Assembly (NCBI RefSeq): GCF_022343555.1
Contig: NZ_JAKQZH010000002.1
Span: 62,001-126,000, forward strand
Direction of reading: 5' to 3'
Length of the DNA: 64,000 nt
Source of the DNA: Marinobacter sp. C7
GTDB lineage: Bacteria > Pseudomonadota > Gammaproteobacteria > Pseudomonadales > Oleiphilaceae
The notes beneath the pieces were generated by a model that saw only the letters and a program-made list of their open reading frames with translations, was not told where the DNA came from and did no database searches. A program made the translations under genes and the position numbers. Below, piece by piece: positions 27,451 to 36,227 of the stretch (position 1 is its first letter; every line of letters starts with the position of its first letter).

Positions 27451-29439
27451 ATGCTCAACGCCGACGCTCTCAGCCAATTGCGCCAGCTCAAAACCGACAT
27501 CAAGGAAAACAAGGTGGTCTTCCCCGGTACCGTGAAGGCCACCAACGGGCGCTTCGGCTTTGTTGCCCTCGACGAGGGCCGCGATGTGTTTCTCCCCCCC
27601 GAGGAGATGCAGAAGGTGCTGCCCGGCGATCGCATCAACATCACCGAGCACGAGGTGGAAAAGGGCAAGACTCAGGGTGTGGTGGACGAGGTAGTGGAAA
27701 CCCACCTCACCACTTTTGTCGGCCGCTACCTGATCAAGGGCAAGGGTCACTTCGTGGCGCCGGATACGCCGGGTATCAACCGCTGGATTTTTATCCCGCC
27801 CAAGGAACGCAAGGGCGCGCAGCCGGATGACTACATTTACTGCCAGATCCATCGCCACCCGTTCAAGGATGGCAAAGGCCAGGCCAGGGTGCTGCGCATC
27901 ATCGGCAAGGCGGGTGAGCCCGGGATCGAGCGGTCTTTCACTTTGGCCAGCTTCGATCTGGCCGACACCTGGCCGGAGTCAGTCAGAAAGCAGGCTGAAA
28001 GTCTGAACGAGGAGACCCTCGAGGCCCACCTTGAAGGCCGTCAGGATCGCACCGAGCAGCCTTACGTCACCATCGACAGTCCCGGCACCCAGGACATGGA
28101 CGATGCCCTGATGGCGACGCCGAACGCCACCGGCTGGACTCTGTCCATCGCCATTGCCGATCCCACGGCGGTCATCAAGCCGGGCACGCCGGCAGAAGAA
28201 GAAGCGTTCAACCGGGCCACCGCAATCTACTTCCCCGGTGAACCGCTGCCCATGCTGCCGGATGCCATCAGCACCCGGCTGTGTTCGTTGATGCCGGACG
28301 TAAAACGCCTGGCTCTGGTATGCGACCTGCAGGTCAACAACGATGGCAGTCTCGGAGAGTACAGCTTTCATCAGGCGGTGATTCGCTCCCGGGGCAAGCT
28401 CAGCTACGATCTGGTCTCCCACCTGATCGAAGGCCGCGAAGACGATGAGATCAAGGCCCTGCCGGATGCCGTGGCCAACAGCCTGGACCAACTGCATCAG
28501 GCCGCGACGGCCCTGCGCAAATGGCGCAGCGAGCACGCCCTGCTCAGCACCGACCGGCCGGAATTCCGCCTGCGCCTGGACGAGAACAAGCGGATCCGGC
28601 TGATCGAGCCTGCGGTCCAGAACGAGGCACACCGTCTGGTGGAGGAATGCATGGTCGCTGCCAACCGTTGTGCCGCCGATTTCCTGCAAGGCCGGGGCGA
28701 AGGGTTGTTCATCCAGCACCCCGGCGTGCGGGACGACCGGGCCGAGAACATCCGCAAGTTGCTTGAAAGCCACGCTCCGCACCTGGCAGACCTGGATGCC
28801 AACTCAGCTGAGGGCTTCAAGACGCTGATGAAGCAGACCGAGGACCTGGAAGCGGAAGTACCGGTCAAGGCAATCATCTCCCGCCAGCTGGCCCGGGCCG
28901 AGCTGGGCTTCGAGGCCGCACCGCACCAGGGCATGGGCCTGGCTGCGTACACCACGTTTACCTCGCCGCTGCGCAAGTTCTCCGACTTCTATGTGCACCG
29001 GCTGATCAAGGCCAGCCTCTGGGATACACCGATCAAGCCACTGAACCCACAGCAGCTCGAAGCCCTGCAGGCGAGCCAGATTCGCGCCCGCCAGGCCGCC
29101 AATGCTCTGGAAGCCTGGCTAAAAAGCGACTACGCAAAATCCCTCGACGAGGAACCCATGGCCGGCACCATCAGTCGGACCGTTCCCTCCGGCTTCTTTG
29201 TGCGGCTGGACTGCAACGGCCTGGAGGGCTTTGTAAGCTGCCGGGATCTGGACGGCAAGTTCAGCTTCGATCCGGTTACCCTCCGCCTCGTGCACAACAA
29301 GAACGGCCGGATCTTCCAGCTGGAGCAGCGAGTGAATGTCACCTTTGCCGGTGTGGATGACGAGCGCCGCCAGATCAACTTCAAACTGGTGGATGCCGAG
29401 GAAATCCAGAACGGTAAAGAAGACGCCACGCAGCGTTGA
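27451..29439 (+). CDS. rnb: Exoribonuclease II (RNase II)
   Basis: 662 aa from ATG 27451; an in-frame start at 27430 is less likely. Cold-shock domains (FPGTVKATNGRFGFVAL from residue 24) lead into the RNB domain with the metal-binding set D209, D215, D217, D218 (TIDSPGTQDMDDAL). A TTFTSPLRKFSDFYVHR stretch follows, and an S1 domain (GFFVRLDCNGLEGFV) closes the protein. It degrades single-stranded RNA 3' to 5'. Its length is close to RNase II (644 aa in E. coli) and well below RNase R. Confidence 0.9.
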   Translation: MLNADALSQLRQLKTDIKENKVVFPGTVKATNGRFGFVALDEGRDVFLPPEEMQKVLPGDRINITEHEVEKGKTQGVVDEVVETHLTTFVGRYLIKGKGHFVAPDTPGINRWIFIPPKERKGAQPDDYIYCQIHRHPFKDGKGQARVLRIIGKAGEPGIERSFTLASFDLADTWPESVRKQAESLNEETLEAHLEGRQDRTEQPYVTIDSPGTQDMDDALMATPNATGWTLSIAIADPTAVIKPGTPAEEEAFNRATAIYFPGEPLPMLPDAISTRLCSLMPDVKRLALVCDLQVNNDGSLGEYSFHQAVIRSRGKLSYDLVSHLIEGREDDEIKALPDAVANSLDQLHQAATALRKWRSEHALLSTDRPEFRLRLDENKRIRLIEPAVQNEAHRLVEECMVAANRCAADFLQGRGEGLFIQHPGVRDDRAENIRKLLESHAPHLADLDANSAEGFKTLMKQTEDLEAEVPVKAIISRQLARAELGFEAAPHQGMGLAAYTTFTSPLRKFSDFYVHRLIKASLWDTPIKPLNPQQLEALQASQIRARQAANALEAWLKSDYAKSLDEEPMAGTISRTVPSGFFVRLDCNGLEGFVSCRDLDGKFSFDPVTLRLVHNKNGRIFQLEQRVNVTFAGVDDERRQINFKLVDAEEIQNGKEDATQR

Positions 29440-29500
29440 AAAACCGGCCGGGCGGGCGCATCGTAAAAGAGAGGACACAGCCTTTCATTGGAGGTGCGCC

Positions 29501-29704
29501 ATGCCCATCAGCCCGCAAGAGTTCCTGAAGAAATACGGTTTCGACACGGAAGACGAGGAGCGCGACCACAGTCTGCGGCATAACGCCATGGAGCATGCGA
29601 AACATCTGCGCCGGCCCCATGCCGGCACCCCCCATGACTGGGAAGAGTGGGAGCGTTACAAGCGCGAACATCCCGATGAGGTGGAGGACGAGGAAGACCA
29701 TTGA
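29501..29704 (+). CDS. Small charged hypothetical protein
   Basis: 67 aa from an ATG with a good RBS (GGAGG) 6 bp upstream. Very hydrophilic, with many acidic residues and His (HNAMEHAKHLRRPHAGTPHDWEEWERYK, then DEVEDEEDH at the end). No membrane segment. The earlier in-frame start at 29336 lies inside rnb and is rejected. I do not recognise the family; it may be co-transcribed with rnb (61-bp gap). Confidence 0.65.
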   Translation: MPISPQEFLKKYGFDTEDEERDHSLRHNAMEHAKHLRRPHAGTPHDWEEWERYKREHPDEVEDEEDH

Positions 29705-29719
29705 CTCGTCCTCTCCGAT

Positions 29720-30616
29720 TCACTCCTCGCCGAGCATCCGTTCCAGCCGCGCATCCTTCGCCTGCCAGAGTTCCGCCAGCCAGTTCTTCACGTTACGACG
29801 GTGCTCGGCGTCGGCGGAATAATCCCGGCCCTTCAGGTGCTCCGGGATGGTCTGGGTGTGAATCTCCATCCGGATGGCTTTCACCTCGCCACAGAGAAAT
29901 GCCCAGAATGTCGGTGCTCCATCGGGGTAGGCAATGGTGACGTCCACCAGGGTCTCGATGGAATCCCCCATGGCGTCGAGCACAAAGGCCACACCGCCGG
30001 CCTTGGGAGTGAGCAGGTGCTGGTAGGGTGATTTCTGTTTGTCGTGCTTGGCCTGGGTGAACCGTGTGCCCTCGACAAAGTTCATGACACTCACCGGGGT
30101 GAAGCGGAACTTCTCGCAGGCCCGGCGCGTGGCGCGCAGATCTTCACCCCGTTTTTCCGGATGCTTGATCAGGTATTCCCGGGTGTAGCGTTTCATGAAC
30201 GGAAAATCCAGCCCCCACCAGGCCAGGCCGATCACCGGCACCCAGATCAGCTGCTGCTTCAGGAAGAATTTCAGGAACGGCGCCCGCTTGTTGAATACCC
30301 GTTGCATCGCCAGGATATCGACCCAGCTCTGGTGGTTGCTCAGCACCAGGTACCAGCTTTCCCGTTCCAGCTCATCGGCACCCTTCACCTCCCAGCGGGT
30401 GCCGTGAGTGAGCTTCATCCAGCCGATGTTACAGGCCACCCAGGCTTCCGCGATGGCAATGATCCAGCGGGTACACAGGACGCGGAACCCCTTGATCGGA
30501 ATGATCAGTTTCAGGATGGCCGGGATGTACAGCAGGATGCACCAGAACAGTGTATTGATGCCGAGGAGGATGGAATTGAGTACGCCCTTGACCGGGGCCG
30601 GGAGGAAACTGAGCAT
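29720..30616 (-). CDS. 1-acyl-glycerol-phosphate acyltransferase-like protein (YihG type)
   Basis: 298 aa from ATG 30616 (MLSFLPAPVKG); the open frame further upstream is not supported. Two N-terminal hydrophobic segments, then the PlsC/LPLAT motifs: SNHQSWVDIL (NHx4D) near residue 94, and FVEGTRF near residue 180. It should transfer acyl chains to lysophosphatidic acid at the inner membrane. Best resembles the YihG/YihG-like branch rather than PlsC itself. Divergent from the PhaC-like gene across 184 bp. Confidence 0.88.
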   Translation of the reverse strand: MLSFLPAPVKGVLNSILLGINTLFWCILLYIPAILKLIIPIKGFRVLCTRWIIAIAEAWVACNIGWMKLTHGTRWEVKGADELERESWYLVLSNHQSWVDILAMQRVFNKRAPFLKFFLKQQLIWVPVIGLAWWGLDFPFMKRYTREYLIKHPEKRGEDLRATRRACEKFRFTPVSVMNFVEGTRFTQAKHDKQKSPYQHLLTPKAGGVAFVLDAMGDSIETLVDVTIAYPDGAPTFWAFLCGEVKAIRMEIHTQTIPEHLKGRDYSADAEHRRNVKNWLAELWQAKDARLERMLGEE

Positions 30617-30800
30617 GGCTTTCCTGCTTCTGGTTTTTGTGTCCGATGGCGCCGCATGATAGCAAGGGCAGACGATAATGGGCAGTGGCCTGATGTGACC
30701 GGTTTGCCCGGCAGGATGGACGGTTTTGCCATAGGCACAACGACCGCCCGGGGTTAGCCTTACCACCTGTTTTCTCTAAACTGGCAAGACCCACTGCTCC

Positions 30801-31964
30801 ATGGAAATCCCGATGCCCAATCCGTTCAAGTCGGTGCTCGATAAAACCTCCGGCCTGACCCGACAGACCGCAATCTATGCCGGCAATGCCTTCGACCGGG
30901 TATTCCGCGCCGCCAGCCTGGTCCAGGCCGGTCAGACGCCTTTTGAGACGCTGCATTCCGATGGTCTGGTCAGCCTGCGCTACTACCCGCCGCTGGCGGA
31001 AGACTTCATTGAACTGGACGATCTGACCATTCCGGTGGAGCGTGCCAGCCACCGAACCCCGATCGTCATTATCCCGCCCCTGGCGGTCAACATGCTGATC
31101 TACGACCTGTTTCCCCAGCGCAGCCTTGTCCGGTTCCTGCGCGCCAAGGGCTTCGAGGTCTATCTGATCGACTGGGGCATACCAAAGCGTGAACACAGCC
31201 ACTACAACCTGCACACCTATGTGGCCGAGCTGCTGCCCACCTACCTGAACCGGGTGCGTGAGCACAGCGGCGAGCAGGAACTGTCGCTCCATGGCTGGAG
31301 CATGGGGGGCATGTTTACCCTGTTCTATTCGGCCCTGAGCAACGACCAGCACGTGCGCAATGCTGTCGTTCTCGGCTCGCCCATCGACAGTCACGCTTCC
31401 GGCTTCATGGGCGTGGCTTCCCAGGCACTCGCAGAGGTGGCTGAGGTGGTTCGCAAACGCACGGGCTTTCGTCTGCACAATCTCAGGCCCCACTGGTTCC
31501 ATACTCCCGGCTGGGCCAACACCCTCGGTTTCAAGCTGACCAACCCCATCGGCAGCATCATGGGTTACTGGGAACTGATCGTGCGGCTGGGCGACCGGGA
31601 GTTTGTCACCAACCATGCCACAACCTCGGCATTCCTGGATCGCATGGTGGCTTACCCCGGCGGAATCATTCAGGACACGGTCGTTCGGGTCTGGATCGAT
31701 AACCAGTTGTCGAAGGGCGAGATCCAGATCGGCGAGGATATTGCCCGGCTGGAGAACGTGAGTGCCAACTTACTGGCGATTGCCGGCAGCGAGGACACGA
31801 TGGTGACGCCGGGGGCGGCCAAGCGGGTGATGGACCACGTGAGCTCCGGGGACAAGACGTTTCGGGTGGTGCCCGGAGGGCATATGGGGATTCTCGCGGG
31901 GAGTAAGGCGCCGAGGGAGAGCTGGTTAGAGATGGCCGAGTGGCTAGCGGAACGGTCTGACTGA
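30801..31964 (+). CDS. PhaC-like alpha/beta hydrolase
   Basis: 387 aa (or 383 from the ATG at 30813). The fold and strings such as IIPPLAVNMLIYDLFPQRSLVRFL and VYLIDWG are those of polyhydroxyalkanoate synthases. However, the nucleophile elbow is GWSMGG with Ser167, where polymerizing PhaC has Cys. The family is annotated as PHA synthase-like, but a hydrolase or acyltransferase activity is more likely. The final His is in PGGHMGIL. Copy 2 of the structured repeat follows. Confidence 0.82.
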   Translation: MEIPMPNPFKSVLDKTSGLTRQTAIYAGNAFDRVFRAASLVQAGQTPFETLHSDGLVSLRYYPPLAEDFIELDDLTIPVERASHRTPIVIIPPLAVNMLIYDLFPQRSLVRFLRAKGFEVYLIDWGIPKREHSHYNLHTYVAELLPTYLNRVREHSGEQELSLHGWSMGGMFTLFYSALSNDQHVRNAVVLGSPIDSHASGFMGVASQALAEVAEVVRKRTGFRLHNLRPHWFHTPGWANTLGFKLTNPIGSIMGYWELIVRLGDREFVTNHATTSAFLDRMVAYPGGIIQDTVVRVWIDNQLSKGEIQIGEDIARLENVSANLLAIAGSEDTMVTPGAAKRVMDHVSSGDKTFRVVPGGHMGILAGSKAPRESWLEMAEWLAERSD

Positions 31965-32006
31965 ATTTTTGGTTTTCAGGCCTCTAACTCTGAGCACGGC
32001 GGCGGA

Positions 32007-32106
32007 TGTCGGGAAGGGCTGTCCAAAACCCGCTCAAGCACGTCCCTGTGGCGCTTGAGCTCCGCCATCCATGGCTCCGCACAGTTTTGGACAGCCCTTC
32101 CCGACA
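32007..32106 (+). repeat. Structured intergenic repeat, copy 2
   Basis: Outer arms 32007-32029 and 32084-32106 are perfect inverted repeats of 23 bp ending in TGTCCAAAAC / GTTTTGGACA. The core between them has the GCTCAAGC / GCTTGAGC stem around ACGTCCCTGTGGC, then CTCCGCCATCCATGGCTCCG. It lies between the convergent ends of the PhaC-like and haloacid dehalogenase genes, where it could end both transcripts. Confidence 0.9.
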
Positions 32107-32116
32107 CCCACCTCCG

Positions 32117-32794
32117 CTAACTTTGGAGGCCTGCCAACGCTGATGGCAACTCAGAGAGGCTGTTTATCACTGCCGTAGGCTCTATACCCCAGTCTTCAAA
32201 AACCTTGTCAGAGTCACGCTGCACCCAGATCGCCTTCAAACCCGCAGCCCTCGCACCAATCACGTCCCAGGCATTACTAGAAACAAGACACAACGGTTGA
32301 TCCCAGGCACCCGTTGCCCGCCGTGCATAGGTATACACCGCCGGGTCCGGCTTGAAGCTCTTGATGTCGTCGACCGAGACCAGGCCGTCGAACTGTTCCA
32401 GCAGATTGTTGTGTCCCAGCACCTTCTCCAGCGCCGGGTAACTGCCGTTGGAGAAGGCAAATAACGGGTATTTGCCCTTCAGGGACTGGAGCGCCGGCAG
32501 GGAATCATCGAACGCGGGTAACGCCAGGTACGCGGCCATCAGCTCGTCTTCCCGCTTTTGCGACAGTTCCAGTTTGTGGTTGGCCATCGCGTATCGCAGG
32601 GCCTGGCGGGTGCAAACCCCGAAATCTTCATAGGCTTTCATCAACCCTTTCCGGAAGGAGAACTCCAGCTGTTTCTCCCGCCACAGGGCAGCAACAGATT
32701 CGGCCCGGTCGCCAGCGTCCTGCTCCAGCAAGTCGGACATGCCCATGGGATCCACCAGGGTACCGTAAACATCGAACGCCAGATGCATGGTCAT
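32117..32794 (-). CDS. Haloacid dehalogenase type II-like hydrolase
   Basis: 225 aa HAD-superfamily protein. Motif I FDVYGTLVD (nucleophile D8), motif II SNGSYP, motif III Lys in FKPDPAVY, motif IV SSNAWDVIGA. DVYGTL and SSNAWD are characteristic of (S)-2-haloacid dehalogenases (L-DEX type), which hydrolyse short 2-haloacids. A divergent LysR gene is 136 bp away and may control it. Confidence 0.85.
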   Translation of the reverse strand: MTMHLAFDVYGTLVDPMGMSDLLEQDAGDRAESVAALWREKQLEFSFRKGLMKAYEDFGVCTRQALRYAMANHKLELSQKREDELMAAYLALPAFDDSLPALQSLKGKYPLFAFSNGSYPALEKVLGHNNLLEQFDGLVSVDDIKSFKPDPAVYTYARRATGAWDQPLCLVSSNAWDVIGARAAGLKAIWVQRDSDKVFEDWGIEPTAVINSLSELPSALAGLQS

Positions 32795-32868
32795 AAAGTG
32801 AGCCTCGTTTCGTGTAGTGGGTTTGGTTTACCCGTTACCGCTAACCGTACAACAAAAGACCCACATTT

Positions 32869-32884
32869 TTGAATAAACATTCAA
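32869..32884. promoter_or_regulatory. Candidate LysR operator (TTGAAT-N4-ATTCAA)
   Basis: A perfect 6-bp-arm palindrome with T-N11-A spacing inside it, the general form of LysR-type sites, between the dehalogenase-like gene and the LysR gene, 47 bp before the latter. Consistent with autoregulation and control of the divergent gene. Confidence 0.5.
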
Positions 32885-32930
32885 ACGGGAAAGATGGCCG
32901 GCCCTCCAGCTGCAGGTTACACTGCCATCC

Positions 32931-33842
32931 ATGAACCCGATTGATACATTGAACCTGGATTTTCGCGCACTCAGTACCTTCCTCGCCGTTCTGGACGAGG
33001 GCAGTGTGTCACGGGCTGCGGTACGTCTGGGCGTGACCCAGTCGGCGGTCAGCCATACGCTGGAACGCTTGCGCCAGGCATTGGGTGACCCACTGTTCGT
33101 GAAATCCGGCCGGGGCATTGTGCCGACCCGGTATGCTCTGCAGGCAGGACCGCATGTACGGCAGATCCTGGATGACCTGCAGTCTCTCTCCGCCGGCCCA
33201 CCGTTCAGCCCGGCGACCGCCGAGTTTACGTTTACCATTGCCGCCAACGACTACCAGCGGGACCTGCTGCTGCCGGGACTGGTGAAAACCTTACGGAGGG
33301 AAGCTCCGGGGATCAGCCTTCAGGTGATTCCGTCGGGGATTCCCAGTGCCGAGATGCTGCGCAAGGATGCCTGCGACCTGATCGTTTCACCGCACGCGCC
33401 AGAGGCGACGGACATCATGCAACGGGGCCTGATGGCGGATCGGAACGTGGTTTTTTACGATCCGGACTATCGGAAACCGCCGGAAAACCTTGCGGATTTC
33501 CTCAAGTCCGACCACATCAGCCTGGTATTTGGCACCGGTGAACGGCCTTCGTTCGAAATCTCTCTGAATGCAAGGGGGCTGACCCGCCGTAACGTGGTGA
33601 CGGTATCGAACTTCTCGGGTTTGCCTGAGTTTCTGCGGGGCACGGACATGCTGGCGACAGCCCCACAATTGATGAGCAAACACCTGCTTCGGGACTTCGC
33701 GTGGGTACCCCTTCCGTTTGAGCTCAAACCGTTTACCCTGCTGATGCTCTGGCACCGTCGCAATCAGAACGATCCCGCCCATAAGTGGCTCCGCAATCAG
33801 GTAAACGCGGTTGCCGCCGCCATGAACAAGCTCAACCCCTGA
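32931..33842 (+). CDS. LysR-family transcriptional regulator
   Basis: 303 aa. The helix-turn-helix is at residues 8-65 (LDFRALSTFLAVLDEGSVSR, then RLGVTQSAVSHTLERLRQAL). The rest is a periplasmic-binding-protein-like effector domain of the NodD/NahR-type group. Divergent from the dehalogenase-like gene with a palindrome between them. Effector unknown. Confidence 0.92.
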   Translation: MNPIDTLNLDFRALSTFLAVLDEGSVSRAAVRLGVTQSAVSHTLERLRQALGDPLFVKSGRGIVPTRYALQAGPHVRQILDDLQSLSAGPPFSPATAEFTFTIAANDYQRDLLLPGLVKTLRREAPGISLQVIPSGIPSAEMLRKDACDLIVSPHAPEATDIMQRGLMADRNVVFYDPDYRKPPENLADFLKSDHISLVFGTGERPSFEISLNARGLTRRNVVTVSNFSGLPEFLRGTDMLATAPQLMSKHLLRDFAWVPLPFELKPFTLLMLWHRRNQNDPAHKWLRNQVNAVAAAMNKLNP

Positions 33843-33930
33843 TCAATTAGTTTTGTTCATACATTGTATGAGCGATTGATCCGTTATCTTTCACCTTTCT
33901 CCGCTCTAGACTTCCAATACCCAGTAGGTC

Positions 33931-34044
33931 GGCCAGGTTGGGATAGCCTTTCCGAAACACGCTCCTTACGGCACGTCCCTGTGACGCTTGAGCTCCGCCA
34001 TCCATGGCTCCGCACAGTTTCGGAAAGGCTATCCCAACCCGGCC
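33931..34044 (+). repeat. Structured intergenic repeat, copy 3
   Basis: Outer arms 33931-33958 and 34017-34044 pair over 28 bp with one mismatch; the inner ends read CTTTCCGAAAC / GTTTCGGAAAG, where most copies have CCAAAAC / GTTTTGG, a matched change on both sides. The core has ACGCTCCTTACGGCACGTCCC and TGTGACGCTTGAGCTCCGCC, then ATCCATGGCTCCG. It lies between the LysR gene and the MFS gene (same strand); the MFS ATG is 35 bp after the right arm. Confidence 0.9.
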
Positions 34045-34078
34045 TGTCGAACTTCGTTGATAACGCAACAGGACCACA

Positions 34079-35299
34079 ATGCTCACACTCACCAGTGTCT
34101 GGACAACCATTTTATTGGCCGCCGCCGTCGCCCTCGGCCCCCTGGCGACGGACATGTACCTGCCTGCGCTGCCGCAGATCGGCAGTGACTTCGGTACCGG
34201 CACCGATCAAGTCCAGCTGACCCTGAGCCTGTACATGGCAGGCTTTGCCATCGCACAGCTGATCTGTGGACCACTGGCCGACCGATTCGGACGCAAACCG
34301 ATCATGATCGGAGGCTTTGTCCTGTTCGCATTGGCCAGCCTCGGTTGTGCCCTGGCCACCAACATCGAAACGCTTCAGCTCTGCCGCTTTCTGCAGGCCC
34401 TCGGCGGTTCCGCCGGCCCGGTACTGGGCCGTGCTGCGATCCGGGACATCTACACCCCGCGCGAAGCCGCAAAGATCCTCGCCATCCTGGCCAGCATCAT
34501 GGCCCTGGCCCCGGCGGTTGCCCCAACCATCGGTGGCGTATTGGTCACCACCCTGGGCTGGTCGTCCATCTTCATCGCACTGGGCGCCTATGCACTGGTG
34601 ATGGCGGCCGTGGTCGCCTATGGCATCCCGGAGCCCATGCGCCCGGAATACCGCCAGCCGCTCAAGCCGTGCGCCCTGCTCCGGAACTATCGGCGCATCA
34701 TCACAGACGTCAGCTTCCTGGGTTACTCGCTGACCAACGCCGCAATCTTCGGCGGGCTGTTCGCCTTTCTGTCGGGCTCATCCTTTGTGCTGATCGACTT
34801 CCTCGGCGTCGATCCCCGGCACTTCGGCCTCTACTTTGCCTGCATGGTCGCCGGCTACATCATCGGCAACCTCACCGCCGTGCGCCTGGGCAGCCGCCTG
34901 ACACCCGACCAGATCCTCGTTCGCGGCCTTATCATTGCCGTCTCCGGGGGCTCTGCCATGGCGATCCTGGCGTACCAGGAAATCTACAACGTCTGGGCCG
35001 TTATCCTGCCCCAGGCCCTGTTCATGATCGGCACCGGCATGGTCCTCCCCCAGACCATGGCCGGCGCAATGGCCAACTTCCCCACCATGGCCGGCTCCGC
35101 CTCGGCCCTGTTCGGCTTCATGCAGATGGCGCTCGCTGCCGTTGCAGGCGGCCTCGTCGGCCACTTCCACGACGGCACTTCCCTGGTCATGGCCAGCATC
35201 ATCGCCGTGTGCGCAGCCGTCGCCATGGCCTGCTACCTCATTCTCGTCCAGCGGAACCCGGCTCCGGGTTTCGAGCCGCAAGGTGCGTCCTCGAGATAA
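34079..35299 (+). CDS. MFS transporter, Bcr/CflA family
   Basis: 406 aa with about twelve hydrophobic segments. Family strings include ATDMYLPALPQIGSDF in the first loop and GPLADRFGRKPIMI, the MFS motif A, between helices 2 and 3. Bcr/CflA members export drugs or small metabolites by proton antiport. RBS AGGA is near the ATG. The substrate cannot be predicted. Confidence 0.9.
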   Translation: MLTLTSVWTTILLAAAVALGPLATDMYLPALPQIGSDFGTGTDQVQLTLSLYMAGFAIAQLICGPLADRFGRKPIMIGGFVLFALASLGCALATNIETLQLCRFLQALGGSAGPVLGRAAIRDIYTPREAAKILAILASIMALAPAVAPTIGGVLVTTLGWSSIFIALGAYALVMAAVVAYGIPEPMRPEYRQPLKPCALLRNYRRIITDVSFLGYSLTNAAIFGGLFAFLSGSSFVLIDFLGVDPRHFGLYFACMVAGYIIGNLTAVRLGSRLTPDQILVRGLIIAVSGGSAMAILAYQEIYNVWAVILPQALFMIGTGMVLPQTMAGAMANFPTMAGSASALFGFMQMALAAVAGGLVGHFHDGTSLVMASIIAVCAAVAMACYLILVQRNPAPGFEPQGASSR

Positions 35300-35351
35300 A
35301 GCGTGGATTTCCGCGGCGGGCTACTTCGGGGCTCGGGGCCGATCAGGGCCA

Positions 35352-35514
35352 TGCTTTCCAAAACTGTGCGGAGCCATGGATGGCGGAGCTCAAGCGCCAC
35401 AGGGGTGAGGCCGAGCGTTTATGAAGCGAAGCTTCATGCGACAGCCGAACGACTGCAATCTATGATTGCAGGCTGGACCCCGGAGGGGTGCGAAGGAGCG
35501 TGTTTTGGAAAGCA
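35352..35514 (-). repeat. Structured intergenic repeat, copy 4 (expanded loop)
   Basis: Arms 35352-35364 and 35502-35514 pair perfectly for 13 bp (TGCTTTCCAAAAC), and loosely further out. The core is in reverse orientation: ACTGTGCGGAGCCATGGATG, then GCGGAGCTCAAGCGCCACAG. About 90 nt are inserted in the ACGTCC region, with two perfect hairpins: ATGAAGC-GAA-GCTTCAT (35421-35437) and CTGCAATC-TAT-GATTGCAG (35453-35471). It ends GGAGCGTGTTTTGG as other copies do. The 333-bp gap (35300-35632) holds nothing else but the tpx promoter region. Confidence 0.85.
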
Positions 35515-35632
35515 GGCCCCTGCCCGGACCGGCACCCAACCAAAACGGCGATAATGACAATCAAAGTCATCCAAACTAGTCTGGGAGGAGTACATCCCTA
35601 TAACCCCAAACCGGACTCAGAAAGGAGCCAAA

Positions 35633-36130
35633 ATGAGCACAGTCACCCTGGACGGTAACCCCATCGAACTGAGCGGAAAATTTCCGCAAATCGGCGACAA
35701 CGCTCCCCCCTTCACCCTGACCAACAGCGGCCTGGAGGAAGTCAAACTCGACAACTGGACCGGCAAGCGCAAAATTCTCAACATCGTCCCCAGTATCGAC
35801 ACCGGTGTCTGCGCCGCCTCCACCCGCAAATTCAACGAGAAAGCCGGCAACCTGGACAATACCGTGGTGCTGGTCATCTCCGCCGACCTGCCCTTCGCTG
35901 CCTCCCGCTTCTGCGGCGCCGAAGGCCTGAAAGACGTCGAAACCCTGTCCACCTTCCGCAACTATGCCTTCCAGCAGGACTATGGCGTCGCCATCCAGGA
36001 CGGTCCTCTGGCTGGCCTGTGTGCCCGTGCCGTGGTGGTTCTGGACGAAAACAACAAGGTGGTTCACAGCGAGCTGGTGAACGAGATCAAGAATGAGCCG
36101 GATTACGACGCTGCCCTGAACGCCCTCTGA
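35633..36130 (+). CDS. tpx: Thiol peroxidase Tpx
   Basis: 165 aa, family length. Peroxiredoxin reducing peroxides with thioredoxin. The peroxidatic Cys is C60 in [16 protein letters not shown] and the resolving Cys is C94 in SRFCGAEGL, the Tpx spacing. An RBS (AAAGGAG) precedes the ATG. Monocistronic by spacing; MATE follows after 97 bp. Confidence 0.95.
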   Translation: MSTVTLDGNPIELSGKFPQIGDNAPPFTLTNSGLEEVKLDNWTGKRKILNIVPSIDTGVCAASTRKFNEKAGNLDNTVVLVISADLPFAASRFCGAEGLKDVETLSTFRNYAFQQDYGVAIQDGPLAGLCARAVVVLDENNKVVHSELVNEIKNEPDYDAALNAL

Positions 36131-36227
36131 TACCCTCCCGACCGGCTGCCGGGGCGCTCAGGCTTCGGCAGCCGATCTGCGTTATACTCTCCTGCCTTTT
36201 CACCCACTCCGGATACCGCAGCCTGTT

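Noticed and set aside
30617..30766. 50-residue N-terminal extension of the acyltransferase
   Set aside because: No RBS for the upstream start; the extension is Cys/His/Pro-rich and unlike LPLAT N-termini, and it would use up the divergent promoter.
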